NCBI RefSeq assembly: GCF_000430745.1
Contig: NZ_AUMP01000004.1
Location: forward strand, 1 to 64,000
Direction of reading: 5' to 3'
Length of the DNA stretch: 64,000 bases
Source: Fictibacillus gelatini DSM 15865
Lineage (GTDB): Bacteria > Bacillota > Bacilli > Bacillales > Fictibacillaceae
The position numbers and the translations under genes are program-made. This document shows, piece by piece, positions 26,039-34,974 of the stretch (position 1 is the stretch's first letter; each line of letters starts with the position of its first letter). The notes beneath the pieces are model-generated. The model did not search any database, was not told the DNA's origin, and was given only the letters and a program-made list of their open reading frames with translations.

Positions 26039-26998
26039 TCAAGCATTTCCCAGCTCCTTTGGCCAGATCAGTTCTTGCAATTGATCCATTGAACGGATGA
26101 TTGGATTGCCGCGTTCATTTAATACCCACTTGATCAAATTCACGCCGTATAAATGGGTGAGGGTGACATACATCATTTTTCTCCGCCAGGCGGCATCCAA
26201 TTTCACCCCTGGCCGATAGCTGTTCATGAATGCTTGCATGGCCGGCGAATGTTGGGATAATAAATCTGTATAAAGGCATACCCACTCATATTCTGGAGGA
26301 GCAATCCGACAGTCGGCTAAATCAATAAGCCCTGCAATTTCATAGTTTTCACCGTCTTTATCCAAAAGAAGATGATCAGTTGTTAAATCGGCATGAACGA
26401 GGCAGCTCTCCCATTGATGTTCGTCATAATTGGTCAGAAACGCCCCGATTTCAAGAATAACTTCTTGTGGCAGGACACCGGTAAGTTCCTTCACGACTTT
26501 CTCTTTTCTTTCCTCTTGAAGTAACTCCCAACTACTTAAGTAAGCATTCATTTTATCGGAAAGATCACCAACGGGGTAACCATGAAGTTTTGCGATGATG
26601 CCCCCGAGCTCGCGCGCTATTTCTATTTTATTACTTTCGGTCATATTATCGAAAACCTCGCGAACCGCCTCTCCTTCAATTTTCGTTACAATCAAATAAT
26701 TCCATCCGCCATATTGGCCAACGGCAATAAGACGTGGAATCGGCAAATTAACATCTTTTAAATGGAGGTATGTATCACGCTCCGAATAAAAATCGTTGGG
26801 AATGAGCGGCATAAAAATCTTCAGCACGTAAACACCATCAATCATGAAGACGGCGTGTGTTCCCGGATATCCTTTTTGCACAGAATGGCACTTGATATTT
26901 TCCTTTTTGCAAATTTCTTTAATCGCCGCCTCCCAATAAACTTCATTTGTAAAAATCTCTTTCCACTCTTCCCAGCTCGAAATGTCGTTTGCTCGCAT
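26039..26998 (-). CDS. Aminoglycoside phosphotransferase-family kinase
   Basis: 319 residues of the APH/choline-kinase fold. The catalytic loop is LVHADLTTDHLLLD (residues ~195-210) and the DxD-type metal site is GLIDLADCRIAPPEYEW. The N-lobe lysine is probably in GVYVLKIFMPL. Many such chromosomal kinases act on small metabolites rather than antibiotics, so resistance should not be assumed. Monocistronic. The ATG follows GGAGG. Confidence 0.85.
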   Translation of the reverse strand: MRANDISSWEEWKEIFTNEVYWEAAIKEICKKENIKCHSVQKGYPGTHAVFMIDGVYVLKIFMPLIPNDFYSERDTYLHLKDVNLPIPRLIAVGQYGGWNYLIVTKIEGEAVREVFDNMTESNKIEIARELGGIIAKLHGYPVGDLSDKMNAYLSSWELLQEERKEKVVKELTGVLPQEVILEIGAFLTNYDEHQWESCLVHADLTTDHLLLDKDGENYEIAGLIDLADCRIAPPEYEWVCLYTDLLSQHSPAMQAFMNSYRPGVKLDAAWRRKMMYVTLTHLYGVNLIKWVLNERGNPIIRSMDQLQELIWPKELGNA

Positions 26999-27089
26999 GC
27001 TCCGCCTCCTATAACTCCCCTAATAAACGCCTGTTTTCCGCCACCCGAGACACTTGTCCAGACCCTTTTTTCTTTTATACATACTATAT

Positions 27090-27248
27090 GGATGTGAGAT
27101 GAATTCTCTCCTGCCCGGCTTAAAGTAGGGGGGGCGGAACCTCAGTTTGTGTCCCTGGCTTTCAAGCGGCAGTTTTGCAATTCCCTACCCCCATTTCTTC
27201 ATCATGCGTTCGTTTTGCCATAATTCCTCTTCAGGATTATGGCTTTTT
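27090..27248 (+). ncRNA. Candidate small RNA with its own terminator
   Basis: A plus-strand stretch with no gene ends in a textbook terminator, GCCATAAT/ATTATGGC plus seven T (27218-27248). It is preceded by a possible promoter (TTGTCC, 16 bp, TATACA near 27053-27080). GTAGGG at 27126 can pair with CCCTAC near 27183, and C-rich CCCTACCCCC follows. Both neighbouring genes are on the minus strand, so the terminator serves no known plus-strand gene. I cannot match it to a named RNA family. Confidence 0.4.
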
Positions 27249-27857
27249 TTATTTCCCGCCATTTACATATCGTCTTAAATAAAGCGGAAGTTCTCCTTGT
27301 TCAAATACTTGAATCAGTTCGCGGTGGGGAATTTCAACTTTCGAGATGGCGGGATAAATGGATGTGCTTCTCCCTCTTTCATAGCGCCGGCCGAGAGACT
27401 CAACCGCTTTCTTTGTATCTTCTTCAATGGAATTGACATACTGTTGGATTTGATGGAGTTGCTGGACAATCATAAAATATTCTGCTTTCATTCGTTCAAG
27501 TTCATTGATTTTTTTGCGCATGTGGCGTGTGGCCGCTTCCACTTCCCGGTCCCTTGCTTCATTTAACGTTCGTACAAACTCATCCATTCGATCGTTTTTA
27601 CTTTCCTTTAAAGCATCCAGTTCCTCGAGCGCTTCTCGTTCTTTAGAAAGATACCGCAAAAAAACATCCCTGCTTTCCTGAAGCTCTTCCCTTCCTATTT
27701 TTGAATTCCGCCTCCCATATTCATTTAAAAGATCTTCATATTCTTTCGAGGCGTTTTCTTTTTGTTTATTTAATTTGTTCCATTTTTGAGTTGCCGCTTT
27801 AATTTTTTCCTCGTATTCCTCACTCATTTCAACGAATTGCTTTAATTCAGGGTACAC
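27249..27857 (-). CDS. Hypothetical coiled-coil protein
   Basis: 202 residues from a GTG with GGGAGA upstream. Nearly the whole of residues 5-150 is charged heptad-like helix rich in Glu, Lys, Arg and Leu, with no signal peptide or membrane segment. A short conserved-looking tail, IPHRELIQVFEQGELPLYLR, closes the protein. I do not recognise a family; a structural or sporulation-related role is possible but unsupported. Confidence 0.75.
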   Translation of the reverse strand: MYPELKQFVEMSEEYEEKIKAATQKWNKLNKQKENASKEYEDLLNEYGRRNSKIGREELQESRDVFLRYLSKEREALEELDALKESKNDRMDEFVRTLNEARDREVEAATRHMRKKINELERMKAEYFMIVQQLHQIQQYVNSIEEDTKKAVESLGRRYERGRSTSIYPAISKVEIPHRELIQVFEQGELPLYLRRYVNGGK

Positions 27858-28083
27858 TTTAAGTTCTCCCTTCTCTCCCTTTTCTTAAACTATACATATA
27901 CATCATTCGTTAAAGTAAAACGGTTATCGACCCGGGCATAAAAAAAATAGGTCCGGAACCTATTTAAAGTGAGCCAACTATAATCATAGTTTGGTAGATG
28001 TTACCACACCCCCATTGACCCCCACGCTTTCCCGAAACCTATTTGCGTAACTAACATTACGAAAAAACAGGAGGTACTCATCC
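27858..28083. other. Divergent intergenic region before the CAP-domain gene
   Basis: Contains a hairpin AATAGGT/ACCTATT (27947-27965), an imperfect palindrome CCAACTATAATCATAGTTTGG (27973-27993) and two similar CCGRAACCTATTT segments 80 bp apart. These could be operators for the CAP gene; no regulator can be named. The CAP gene's AGGAGG lies at the end. Confidence 0.4.
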
Positions 28084-28839
28084 ATGAAAAAGTTATTAGT
28101 TGCATCTATTTTAGGAGCTTCTCTAATTGGTGTAAACGCAGGTGTTTCTCACGCAGCGGCACCGCAAACAAACAATGACTGCAACGTTCAATTCTCGAAC
28201 GAAGATTTTAATAAATATTTTAATAACGAAGATTTCAACAACTATATCCAGGAGCTTATTCAAAAATATGGACTAGAAAATGTTCATGTGATTAAGAAAA
28301 GCGACAATTGGAAGCAAGAAGAAGCAAAACCAAACAAACAAGTACAAGTAAAGGTGCCTGAACAAGCAAAAGCACCTGAGGCAAAACCGGCTCCAAAACA
28401 GCCAACAACGGAAAAACAACAAACCAATGAAACTGCAAAAGCACCATCTACTTCTCAATTAACGGCAGATGAGAAACAAATGTTTGATCTTGTCAACAAA
28501 GAACGTCAAAAAGCTGGCGTTAAGCCGCTTGAAATCGACATGCGTTTAGTAAAAACAGCCCGTCTTAAATCAAAAGACATGATTGACAAAAACTATTTCG
28601 ACCACAATTCGCCAACTTACGGTTCTCCGTTTGATATGATGAAAAAGTTTGGCATTTCTTATAATACTGCAGGCGAAAACATTGCAGGCAACCAAACAGT
28701 ACAAGCTGCTCATACAGCGTTAATGAACTCACAAGGACACCGCGAAAACATTCTTAACCCATCTTATACAAAAGTGGGCATTGGGATCGTAGACGGCGGC
28801 CCTTATGGCAAAATGTTTACACAACAATTCATTGGATAA
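28084..28839 (+). CDS. Secreted CAP/SCP-domain protein (YkwD-like)
   Basis: 251 residues. Sec signal peptide of about 26 residues ending SHAAA; a Gln/Lys/Pro/Ala-rich linker (about 75-125); then a CAP domain (about 128-250) with GENIAGNQTVQAAHTALMNS, SQGHRENILNP and a C-terminal FTQQFIG. B. subtilis YkwD and YlbC share this layout. The function of bacterial CAP proteins is not well defined. An AGGAGG site precedes the ATG and a strong terminator follows. Position next to a kinase and motAB matches ykwD of B. subtilis. Confidence 0.9.
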   Translation: MKKLLVASILGASLIGVNAGVSHAAAPQTNNDCNVQFSNEDFNKYFNNEDFNNYIQELIQKYGLENVHVIKKSDNWKQEEAKPNKQVQVKVPEQAKAPEAKPAPKQPTTEKQQTNETAKAPSTSQLTADEKQMFDLVNKERQKAGVKPLEIDMRLVKTARLKSKDMIDKNYFDHNSPTYGSPFDMMKKFGISYNTAGENIAGNQTVQAAHTALMNSQGHRENILNPSYTKVGIGIVDGGPYGKMFTQQFIG

Positions 28840-28846
28840 ATCATTC

Positions 28847-28875
28847 AAGACTCCATCTTATAAAGATGGGGTCTT
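28847..28875 (+). terminator. Terminator after the CAP-domain gene
   Basis: AAGACTCCATCTT/AAGATGGGGTCTT stem with a 3-nt loop and a T-rich tail. Confidence 0.85.
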
Positions 28876-28912
28876 ATTATTTTCTTCATTTTTACAGCTA
28901 TTATACGATTGA

Positions 28913-30394
28913 TTACCAATTCGTAACCGTTGGTTCTTTTTGTCTCACCGGCAAAAGTAATTCAAACGTCGTTCCTTTTCCTTTTTCACTCGTGACATAG
29001 AGCATTCCTTTATGGTTTTTTATAATTTTATGGCTGACCATAAGTCCAAGCCCGGTGCCTTCTTCTTTTGTCGTAAAAAACGGCTGCCCTATTTTTTCAA
29101 GTACTTCTTTGTTCATTCCTACACCGCTATCTTTAAAAGTGAAGCAAATTGAATCGTCACCTTTCATCGTTGCGGTAATCTCAATTGTTCCGCCTTCTGG
29201 TGTTGCTTCTATTGCATTTTTAATTAAATTGATGAAAACTTGTTTAATTTGAAACGAATCGCAATAGATTTCAGGCAGCGGTTCATTGATTCCTAAAAAT
29301 AAATCAACGTTTTTCAAAATGGCCTGTGTCCGGAGCAATGATACCGTATCTTTTAACGTTTCGCCAAGATTGTTTTTTTCAAGGTGGTTTCGATCTGTCT
29401 TTGCAAGCAATAAAAATTCTTTTATAATATGTTCAATTCGATCCACTTCACCTAAAACGATGGAAAAATACGATTCATTGATGTTGCTTTCCGCCTTAAT
29501 CAATTGAATGAATCCTTTTAATGAAGTTAAAGGATTGCGGATTTCATGGGCGACACCAGCGGCAAGTTCCCCGACAACATTTAACGTTTCGGCTTTTCTT
29601 AGTTTTTCTTCCGTTTCCCTTTGCCGGGTCACGTCATGAAAAATGGCAAGATGAATGCCGGGATGTATATCTTTTTTACATGTAAAATGAATATGCTTTA
29701 TTTCACCGCTTCTATGACGCAGTTGGCATTCACCGATTAATTTTTCTTCCTGGAATAACTCCTTCCAGTACGACGATACACTCTTTTGGCAATTAACCCC
29801 ATCAAAAAAAGGATCCAATTTTTGCATTAATAGATCATCTTCCGCTCTTCCGAATAGTTTGCATGCGGCTGGATTTACATCAATGATTTGGCGATCATCA
29901 TTAAGGAGAATAAAGGCATCAAGCGCATTTTTGAACAGCTCTTTGAACTTTGATTCATCCTGATCTTGAACAAAAAAGTGATGCTTTACGTCTACGGAAG
30001 TGCCAATCACTTCGATTACATTCCCATGATCAGTTATGGGAATAAGCGTAGTATAGAAGCTGTGTTTGTTATAATGCGTCATTAATGTCGAAATCTTTCC
30101 TTCAAAAGCTTCTTCGATGAAGGGTGTCCAATCTGCCAATGCATGCTCGGAAAATAGTTCGTTCATATTACGGAAACGATCTTCATCCTTCTCAAGATCA
30201 CTTACAGTATGTTCTTTCAAAAATGCGATTAAAAAACCTTTAGGTGACCGCTTTAGCCGAAAAGTATAAACTGGATTCAAGTGCAACGTTTCCGTAAATG
30301 GTTTAACATAACGAGACTCTAGCATGTGTAAACGGTCCCGTAACTGACGGATTTCTCTTTTCAATTGAATGACTTCTAGATCCTGCTCGACCAT
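28913..30394 (-). CDS. Soluble PAS-domain sensor histidine kinase
   Basis: 493 residues with no membrane segment. A coiled N-terminus is followed by PAS-like regions (about 45-150 and 165-275, with FILLNDDRQIIDVNPAACKL), then a HisKA domain with the phosphoacceptor His in GVAHEIRNPLTSLKGFIQLI and an HATPase domain with N-box NLIKNAIEATPEGG and the glycine boxes DSGVGM and GTGLGL. This resembles sporulation kinases (KinA/C/E group) feeding Spo0A. No response regulator gene is adjacent. In B. subtilis the equivalent place holds kinD, which is membrane-bound. Confidence 0.9.
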   Translation of the reverse strand: MVEQDLEVIQLKREIRQLRDRLHMLESRYVKPFTETLHLNPVYTFRLKRSPKGFLIAFLKEHTVSDLEKDEDRFRNMNELFSEHALADWTPFIEEAFEGKISTLMTHYNKHSFYTTLIPITDHGNVIEVIGTSVDVKHHFFVQDQDESKFKELFKNALDAFILLNDDRQIIDVNPAACKLFGRAEDDLLMQKLDPFFDGVNCQKSVSSYWKELFQEEKLIGECQLRHRSGEIKHIHFTCKKDIHPGIHLAIFHDVTRQRETEEKLRKAETLNVVGELAAGVAHEIRNPLTSLKGFIQLIKAESNINESYFSIVLGEVDRIEHIIKEFLLLAKTDRNHLEKNNLGETLKDTVSLLRTQAILKNVDLFLGINEPLPEIYCDSFQIKQVFINLIKNAIEATPEGGTIEITATMKGDDSICFTFKDSGVGMNKEVLEKIGQPFFTTKEEGTGLGLMVSHKIIKNHKGMLYVTSEKGKGTTFELLLPVRQKEPTVTNW

Positions 30395-30606
30395 CCGTAC
30401 TGAAACCCCTTTACTTTGTTATTTTATCATTTTATTGCATAAATATTTTCCGTGTTATCTCTTCGACAAATCTAGAGACAATCCTATTGTGCAAATATCC
30501 TATTTTCAACACTATCTATTTTAGTTCTTTTTTACTAACTTTTCAGTCAGCCCAAGACAGAAAAGCCCTTCATAAATATTGAAAATAGAAGGACTGGCGG
30601 TGATTT

Positions 30607-31176
30607 TTACTTGATTTTTCCTATAATGTTGTTAATAAATGCATATGACATTGGACCGAGATGTTTTTTTTGAATAATCCCTTTCGAATCAATAATGTAA
30701 CTTGTCGGGGCAGATAGAATTTCGTATTTTTTTACGGCTTCTGCATTTTGATCAAGCAAAATGGGAAACCATGCATCATATTCCTTCACAAACGATTCAA
30801 TGTCGTCCCTGTTTTTTTCATTATACGTTAAATTAATTGCAAGAATTTCTACATCTTTTGCTTGGTATTTTTTATAATACTTTTGGAGTGCTGGCATTTC
30901 TTTTCGGCAAGGCACACATGAAGTTTGCCAGAAATTTAAAATGACTTTTTTTCCTTGGTAGTCATCAAGCGCGATTTTTTGCCCATCTAATGAAGTTAAC
31001 GTGAAATTGGGTGCACGGTTTCCGGGATTTAAACCTGTCTTCCCGTTATAATCCCTGCTCTCAAACGTTTCGGAAGGATTATCAATAAGAGGTTTCCCTT
31101 CCTGACGTGATGCCCAGACGGCGATTCCTATAAGGGCTAGAAGGATGAGAAGAATGAACAACGGTTTTACTTTCAT
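30607..31176 (-). CDS. Membrane-anchored thiol-disulfide oxidoreductase, ResA/StoA-like
   Basis: 189 residues. An N-terminal anchor helix (LFILLILLALIGIAVWA) precedes a thioredoxin/AhpC-TSA domain with active site NFWQTSCVPCRKEMPAL (CxxC = CVPC). Such proteins reduce disulfides outside the membrane, for example in cytochrome c maturation or spore cortex synthesis. Which role applies cannot be decided. It stands between the kinase and motAB. Confidence 0.9.
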   Translation of the reverse strand: MKVKPLFILLILLALIGIAVWASRQEGKPLIDNPSETFESRDYNGKTGLNPGNRAPNFTLTSLDGQKIALDDYQGKKVILNFWQTSCVPCRKEMPALQKYYKKYQAKDVEILAINLTYNEKNRDDIESFVKEYDAWFPILLDQNAEAVKKYEILSAPTSYIIDSKGIIQKKHLGPMSYAFINNIIGKIK

Positions 31177-31321
31177 AACAAGCCTCTTTATCGTCAGTTT
31201 TTAAAATTTTCGCTCTTTGACTCCATTATATATCCTTTTCTCCTATTTGTCTTCGGTATGATATTGACCATTCTTTTTAAATTTTAAAGAAAATAGGAGT
31301 TTTAGCCTATATTCGTACTTA

Positions 31322-31348
31322 TAAAGAATATTGAATTTTAGCCGATAT
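31322..31348 (+). promoter_or_regulatory. Sigma-D (flagellar) promoter for motAB
   Basis: TAAA, a 15-bp spacer and GCCGATAT: an exact match to the sigma-D consensus, about 50 bp upstream of the motA start. Confidence 0.9.
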
Positions 31349-31396
31349 ATAATTCGAACACATGCACAACGAGAGAATAAAGTGAGGATGACAACG

Positions 31397-32182
31397 ATGG
31401 ACATAACAAGCATCATCGGTATAATTATCGGATTTATTGCTATAGCTGTTGGAATGATCTTAAAAGGCGTCAGCCCGATTGCCCTTATCAATCCGGCAGC
31501 CATACTTATCATTTTCGCAGGAACACTTGCCACTATATTAATCGCATTCCCTTTAAGCGAAATAAAAAAACTTCCAAAACTATTTAAGATTTTGTTTACT
31601 GAACAAAAGTTATTGAAGATCACTACACTTATTGAATTGTTTATTGAATGGGCAACTATCGCGAGAAAGGAAGGGCTGCTTGCTCTTGAACCGAAAGCTG
31701 AGGAAGTGGATGATCCATTCCTGCAACAAGGAATAAAAATGATCGTAGACGGCCAGTCCCCTGAATTTATTCGCGACGTCTTAATGAAAGATGTTGAAAC
31801 AATGGAAGAACGGCATTTAAACAACGCCTCTATCTTTTCCCAGGCAGGCACGTATGCACCGACACTGGGTGTTCTTGGAGCGGTTATCGGCCTTGTGGCT
31901 GCTCTAGGCAATATGGCCGATATTGAAGAACTTGGCCACGCGATTTCCGCAGCTTTTATCGCAACATTGTTTGGGATTTTTTCCGGGTATGTTCTCTGGC
32001 ACCCATTTGCAAATAAATTAAAACGAAAATCCCAACACGAAGTAATGATCAAGCAAATTATGATCGAAGGGCTGCTTTCCATCCAGGATGGAACTTCCCC
32101 GAAAATTTTAGAAGAAAAATTATTAACATATCTTCCTGCAAGTGAACGGGATGCTTATAAAGATGGTGGTACGAATGGCTAA
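31397..32182 (+). CDS. motA: Flagellar stator protein MotA
   Basis: 261 residues from an ATG with GTGAGG 9 bp upstream; an earlier in-frame ATG lies within the promoter and is rejected. Four membrane helices, with the signature TYAPTLGVLGAVIGLVAAL and HAISAAFIATLFGIFSGYVL, and a cytoplasmic loop with charged residues (RKEGLLALE) that contact the rotor. With MotB it forms the proton-driven stator. The motB start overlaps its end. Confidence 0.95.
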   Translation: MDITSIIGIIIGFIAIAVGMILKGVSPIALINPAAILIIFAGTLATILIAFPLSEIKKLPKLFKILFTEQKLLKITTLIELFIEWATIARKEGLLALEPKAEEVDDPFLQQGIKMIVDGQSPEFIRDVLMKDVETMEERHLNNASIFSQAGTYAPTLGVLGAVIGLVAALGNMADIEELGHAISAAFIATLFGIFSGYVLWHPFANKLKRKSQHEVMIKQIMIEGLLSIQDGTSPKILEEKLLTYLPASERDAYKDGGTNG

Positions 32183-32948
32183 AAAGAAGAAAAAAAAAGA
32201 TGACCATATTGATGAGTCCTGGCTTATTCCATATGCTGACTTATTAACCCTTTTGCTTGCCCTGTTCATTGTTTTATTTGCAATGAGTGAAATCGATGCT
32301 TCGAAATTCAAGCAAATGGCAAGCGCCTTTCGCAATCAGTTCAATGGCGGAACCGGAATTATGGAAGAACAAGCGCCTGTTCCTCCTGAAACGCCGTCCA
32401 TTCCAGAAAAGGAAAAAAATGATCATCTAACAAAGGAAGATCATGAAAGGCTGGAAAAAGCAAAAAAAGAACTGGAATCGTTACAACGGTTGCAAGAAAA
32501 ATTGGATCATTTTATAAGTGACAATCACTTAAATAAAAGCCTGCAAACAGAACTGACAGAAAACGGGCTTTTAATTACGATTTTAAATAATGCGCTCTTT
32601 GATTCCGGCAGCGCAACCGTAAAACCGGGTTCTGTGAAACTTGCAAAAAAATTGTCTAAGCTTTTAGTAACCCATCCTGCGCGAAATATCGTTATTGCAG
32701 GTCATACGGACAATGTGCCGATTAAAACCTCTCAATATCCATCAAACTGGGAGTTAAGCGCCATGCGTGCGGTCAATTTTATGCGCATATTGATTGAAAA
32801 TCCCGAACTTCCTCCAAAGTCGGTTAGCGCGAGCGGATATGGAGAATACCATCCAAAAGCTTCTAATCAAACAGAAGATGGTCGAGCTAAAAACCGGCGT
32901 GTAGAAGTATTAATTTTGCCTAATTACGATATTAAGAAAGCGAAGTAA
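32175..32948 (+). CDS. motB: Flagellar stator protein MotB
   Basis: 257 residues; the ATG overlaps the motA stop by 8 bp. One N-terminal membrane helix carries the proton-binding Asp in IPYADLLTLLLALFIVLFAM. A plug/linker region follows and then an OmpA-like peptidoglycan-binding domain (about 140-250) with IAGHTDNVPIKTSQ and NWELSAMRAVNF. A strong terminator lies just downstream. Confidence 0.95.
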   Translation: MAKKKKKKDDHIDESWLIPYADLLTLLLALFIVLFAMSEIDASKFKQMASAFRNQFNGGTGIMEEQAPVPPETPSIPEKEKNDHLTKEDHERLEKAKKELESLQRLQEKLDHFISDNHLNKSLQTELTENGLLITILNNALFDSGSATVKPGSVKLAKKLSKLLVTHPARNIVIAGHTDNVPIKTSQYPSNWELSAMRAVNFMRILIENPELPPKSVSASGYGEYHPKASNQTEDGRAKNRRVEVLILPNYDIKKAK

Positions 32949-32950
32949 GG

Positions 32951-32975
32951 AAAAAGCGCCTATAATGCGCTTTTT
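32951..32975. terminator. Bidirectional terminator between motB and the M48 protease
   Basis: AAAAAGCGC/GCGCTTTTT with a 7-nt loop, T-rich on both strands. Confidence 0.85.
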
Positions 32976-32977
32976 CT

Positions 32978-34261
32978 TTATTTTTTCTTCTCCTTTACCT
33001 TCGGTTCACGGCTCTTTTGATAATCTTCCAAAAATGAAATGCGGTCAAGCATTGTCGGATGGTCATACAAGAAAAATTTCACAAGTTTCGGCGGATTAAC
33101 TTCACTAAGCCCTGAAATCGTCAACTTTTGAAAAGCGCCTACTGCTGCCTTTGGATCCTTTGTCATTTCAATCGCATATTTGTCGGCATCATATTCCACC
33201 TTTCTTGATATCGCACTTTCGACAGGACTCACAGCAAACGACAATAAAGCAAAAATGAGAAGCAGAACAGGCAGGCCGGCTATATCTTCCACCCCTTTAA
33301 TCCCCCACCTGTCGCCCCAACGGTTTACCGCCCATTGATAGAGCTTGTTTCCAAGAAAGAGGCCGATAAATGACTCGATAAAGGCGATCAAAAGATTCCA
33401 ATACAAGTGATGCATGACATAATGCCCCATTTCGTGAGCCATGACAAATAAAACCTGGTTTTCACTTAACTGCTTTAATGTCGTATCCCATAAAACAATT
33501 CGTAAATTCGAACCAATACCATTCACATAAGCATTAAGCGAATTCGTTTTTTCCGACATGTTCACTTCATACACGTTGGATGCAGGAATATCGGCCCGAT
33601 CAGCCAGAGCAAGAATTCTCTCTTTTAACACCTTATCTTTTAATGGATAAAAATCATTGTATAGCGGATCGATGACAACAGGCTGAATGAAATAAAGGAA
33701 AATGGTAAACGGGATGGAAACGAGCCATGCATAAAACCACCATCGCCTTTTGCTTTTGCGGATAAAAAAGAAAATTACGAGCACCGTTAAAACCGTGAAT
33801 AAATAGTCCACCCAGAAGGAAATGAGGCCATCCTTCATCCAGCCTGAAAAGGATTGTACCGATACGTTATACTCTTTAGAAACAGTATAGCTGTAATAGT
33901 CAAGCGGAAATGTAAAAATGTAGCTTACAATGGATAAAAGAAGGACATAAAGAGCGGTATGTATAATTGAAAAGCGTGTGACTCCGCTCGATGCTTCCCT
34001 AAACTTTTTGGACAGGCCGAAGCCTAATACGAGAAGATAAATAAGCCAATTAAGCGGTACGGATATAAAGTAAATAAAGTCTTTCATTCTTGAAAATTCA
34101 TGGCTTAACTCTTGCTGCCGTTCATTCATAAACATTGAAGGATCCGCAGCCGTTCCTTTTAAATGCAAAGGAAGCTCCGTATTCGCCCAATGAAACAAGT
34201 AATACCACATAAGGATCGCAAACATCACAAAACCGAGTCCGAACCATAATGCCTTTTTCAT
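32978..34261 (-). CDS. M48-family membrane zinc protease (Ste24/CAAX type)
   Basis: 427 residues from an ATG preceded by GGTGGGA; a GTG four codons earlier overlaps that site. Several membrane helices flank the zinc motif VMAHEMGHYVMHH (HExxH), and a downstream EYDADKYAIEM supplies the third ligand. This is the Ste24-like architecture of B. subtilis YhfN. Substrates in bacteria are mostly unknown; membrane-protein quality control is a common proposal. Confidence 0.92.
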   Translation of the reverse strand: MKKALWFGLGFVMFAILMWYYLFHWANTELPLHLKGTAADPSMFMNERQQELSHEFSRMKDFIYFISVPLNWLIYLLVLGFGLSKKFREASSGVTRFSIIHTALYVLLLSIVSYIFTFPLDYYSYTVSKEYNVSVQSFSGWMKDGLISFWVDYLFTVLTVLVIFFFIRKSKRRWWFYAWLVSIPFTIFLYFIQPVVIDPLYNDFYPLKDKVLKERILALADRADIPASNVYEVNMSEKTNSLNAYVNGIGSNLRIVLWDTTLKQLSENQVLFVMAHEMGHYVMHHLYWNLLIAFIESFIGLFLGNKLYQWAVNRWGDRWGIKGVEDIAGLPVLLLIFALLSFAVSPVESAISRKVEYDADKYAIEMTKDPKAAVGAFQKLTISGLSEVNPPKLVKFFLYDHPTMLDRISFLEDYQKSREPKVKEKKK

Positions 34262-34330
34262 CTTGCTTCCCACCTTTCTTACACCTACTCCTAGTTTAAG
34301 TCACTTTGTCCAAATTAGAACAAAAAAATA

Positions 34331-34361
34331 GAAAGGAGATTCTCTTTCGCATCTCCTTTCT
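34331..34361 (-). terminator. Terminator left over from a decayed operon
   Basis: GAAAGGAGA/TCTCCTTTC stem with a T-run on the minus strand, directly after the transporter remnant. Confidence 0.75.
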
Positions 34362-34364
34362 ATT

Positions 34365-34469
34365 TTACAACGCTTCTTTAAATTCAAATTGCGGTGCGCG
34401 TTGAAACAACTTCGTAATATAAAGATAATAACAAAATCCAACGAAAGCCCATGCGGAGCCTGACATCAT
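34365..34469 (-). pseudogene. C-terminal remnant of a membrane transporter
   Basis: In one minus-strand frame the sequence reads MMSGSAWAFVGFCYYLYITK and 14 more residues before a stop, ending FEFKEAL. It looks like the last helix and tail of an amino-acid or sodium-symporter-type permease. A stop lies just upstream in the same frame, so the rest of the gene is missing. It is directly followed by a terminator, as the true end of an operon would be. Confidence 0.5.
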
Positions 34470-34519
34470 TGAATCTCACGCCCATACACATATCCCGTTT
34501 CCTTTGCCCGCCTTCTTCT

Positions 34520-34722
34520 TTTGTATTAATCCTTTTCTTTAATTTCCCTGTTCCAGCGACAACAGTAATCGTCTCACCCACAATTTCCGTTTCCACTTTC
34601 AATGCCGTTGAAATCGCTTCTTCCACTTGTTGGGTTATCTCCTGAATCTCCATCAAGCATGTCACAGTCTCACTCCTGATGTCGCTTATTTTAATATTGT
34701 TAAGCAGATTATCCATTTTCAA
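34520..34722 (-). pseudogene. N-terminal remnant of a regulator, possibly sigma-54-dependent
   Basis: About 65 codons from an ATG at 34722: a helix ending EITQQVEEAISTALKVETEI then IVGETITVVAGTGKLKKRI. This resembles the N-terminal sensory region of some sigma-54-dependent (PrdR-like) regulators. The frame then runs on into unrelated sequence and meets the transporter tail in another frame. The most likely history is a deletion joining two neighbouring genes. The family match is from memory and uncertain. Confidence 0.4.
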
Positions 34723-34749
34723 GTAAGCTTAAATAATCTTTTTATAAAC

Positions 34750-34974
34750 TTAATTGGATGTTATATTTGTTATAAAAACATAAGAAGCAATCCAATTCCC
34801 AAAAAAACTCCTCCAAATAAAAAACGCGCTTGTGATTGGGTCAGAAATTAAATCAATAAATCCAGCAATGAAACCTTTAAATTTCTCCTGGTCTTTATCT
34901 TTTAAAATCATATAAAATCCTGAGCCCAATAAATAAAATCCAATTATAAAAGAAACCATTTCATAACAAAACAA
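34750..34974 (-). CDS. Small two-helix membrane protein, hypothetical
   Basis: 74 residues from a TTG with AGGTGG six bases upstream. Two hydrophobic segments (VSFIIGFYLLGSGFYMIL and SAFFIWRSFFGNWIASYVFI) are separated by a charged loop KDKDQEKFKG. No family recognised. It may belong to the neighbouring decayed locus, but it has an intact frame and a good ribosome-binding site. Confidence 0.5.
   Translation of the reverse strand: MFCYEMVSFIIGFYLLGSGFYMILKDKDQEKFKGFIAGFIDLISDPITSAFFIWRSFFGNWIASYVFITNITSN

Noticed and set aside
26039-26998. Antibiotic-resistance gene
   Set aside because: The kinase fold is clear, but chromosomal members commonly act on metabolites and no mobile context is present.
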